From Hydrogenophaga sp. (GTDB lineage: Bacteria > Pseudomonadota > Gammaproteobacteria > Burkholderiales > Burkholderiaceae_C), in the NCBI GenBank assembly GCA_016741995.1, contig JACVCO010000003.1, positions 176,000-239,999 on the forward strand: a stretch of 64,000 nucleotides of DNA, written 5' to 3'. Shown one piece after another: positions 63,930 to 64,000 of this stretch (position 1 is its first letter; every line of letters starts with the position of its first letter). The notes under the pieces were generated by a model, which was given only the letters and a program-made list of their open reading frames with translations, had not been told where the DNA came from and ran no database searches. The position numbers were made by a program, and so were the translations under genes.

Positions 63930-64000
63930 CTGTCTCCTTTACACCACTCCCAGCCCACCCGACCCAGCACGAGAGCCGCATGGTCACCTCGTCTTCTACA
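63930..64000. other. Degraded Nextera transposase adapter at contig end
   Basis: Bases 63930-63963 align without gaps to the 34-base Nextera read-through adapter, with 27 of 34 identities by eye (for example CTGTCTC, TACAC and AGCCCAC blocks). The following bases include CCTCGT and TCTTCT pieces, consistent with an index plus the Illumina flow-cell sequence. This part is not expected to be genomic. Confidence 0.8.

Noticed and set aside
63365..63987. Gly/Trp-rich frames on the minus strand over the poly-C end
   Set aside because: They are produced by the poly-C artefact and the adapter; the real gene there is the plus-strand DUF2306 gene.

Overview
The window is high-GC bacterial chromosome with tightly packed genes and many 1-4 base ATGA/GTGA overlaps. 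Gene content and order point to a betaproteobacterium of the order Burkholderiales, most likely Comamonadaceae (a Hydrogenophaga/Acidovorax-like organism). The supporting signs are tpiA-secG-tRNA-Leu-nuoA...L in one line, cysE-trmJ facing suhB, and orphan LIV-type binding proteins. The genus is inferred from style and order, not proven.

Left part (1-20065), almost all on the minus strand: tsaD, an orphan ABC binding protein, a class I aminotransferase, rpsO-pnp (with an rpsO terminator and a pnp leader hairpin), a quinone-oxidoreductase-like gene, tpiA, secG, tRNA-Leu(GAG), and respiratory complex I genes nuoA to nuoL. nuoL is cut by the window edge.

Middle part (20139-34188), plus strand: a complete nitrate assimilation locus. 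A NIT-ANTAR antiterminator (nasR-like) is followed by a 302-base regulatory region. This region contains an NtrC-like enhancer site, a near-consensus sigma-54 promoter, two ANTAR-type hairpins with A1/G4 hexaloops, and a very strong hairpin that is mutually exclusive with the second one. Next come nrtA-nrtB-nrtC (nitrate ABC importer), nirB-nirD (NADH nitrite reductase), nasA (nitrate reductase), a ybiB/trpD2-like gene and cobA (siroheme synthesis for NirB). A soluble protein pairing a PilJ/NarX-type sensor domain with a degenerate chemoreceptor tip follows, then a BaiN-type flavoprotein. The locus sits between tsaD and rpsU.

Right part (34232-63844): rpsU-yqeY, a second orphan LIV-type binding protein, an EamA permease, pmbA, darP/yjgA-mog-FKBP, cysE/trmJ facing suhB (whose leader carries a boxA-like element and a Shine-Dalgarno-masking hairpin), a multi-PAS/GAF histidine kinase, a CpdA-like phosphodiesterase, a DadA-like oxidase, a crotonase, a ybhP-clsB-ybhN operon, mutS overlapping an Anbu proteasome-like gene, an alpha/beta hydrolase, a second orphan histidine kinase, uppP, a MacAB-like efflux system and a DUF2306 membrane protein.

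The last about 150 bases are not credible chromosome. They are poly-C followed by a degraded copy of the Nextera transposase adapter, so the contig appears to end in sequencing artefact. No insertion sequences, prophage, CRISPR arrays or rRNA genes were seen.
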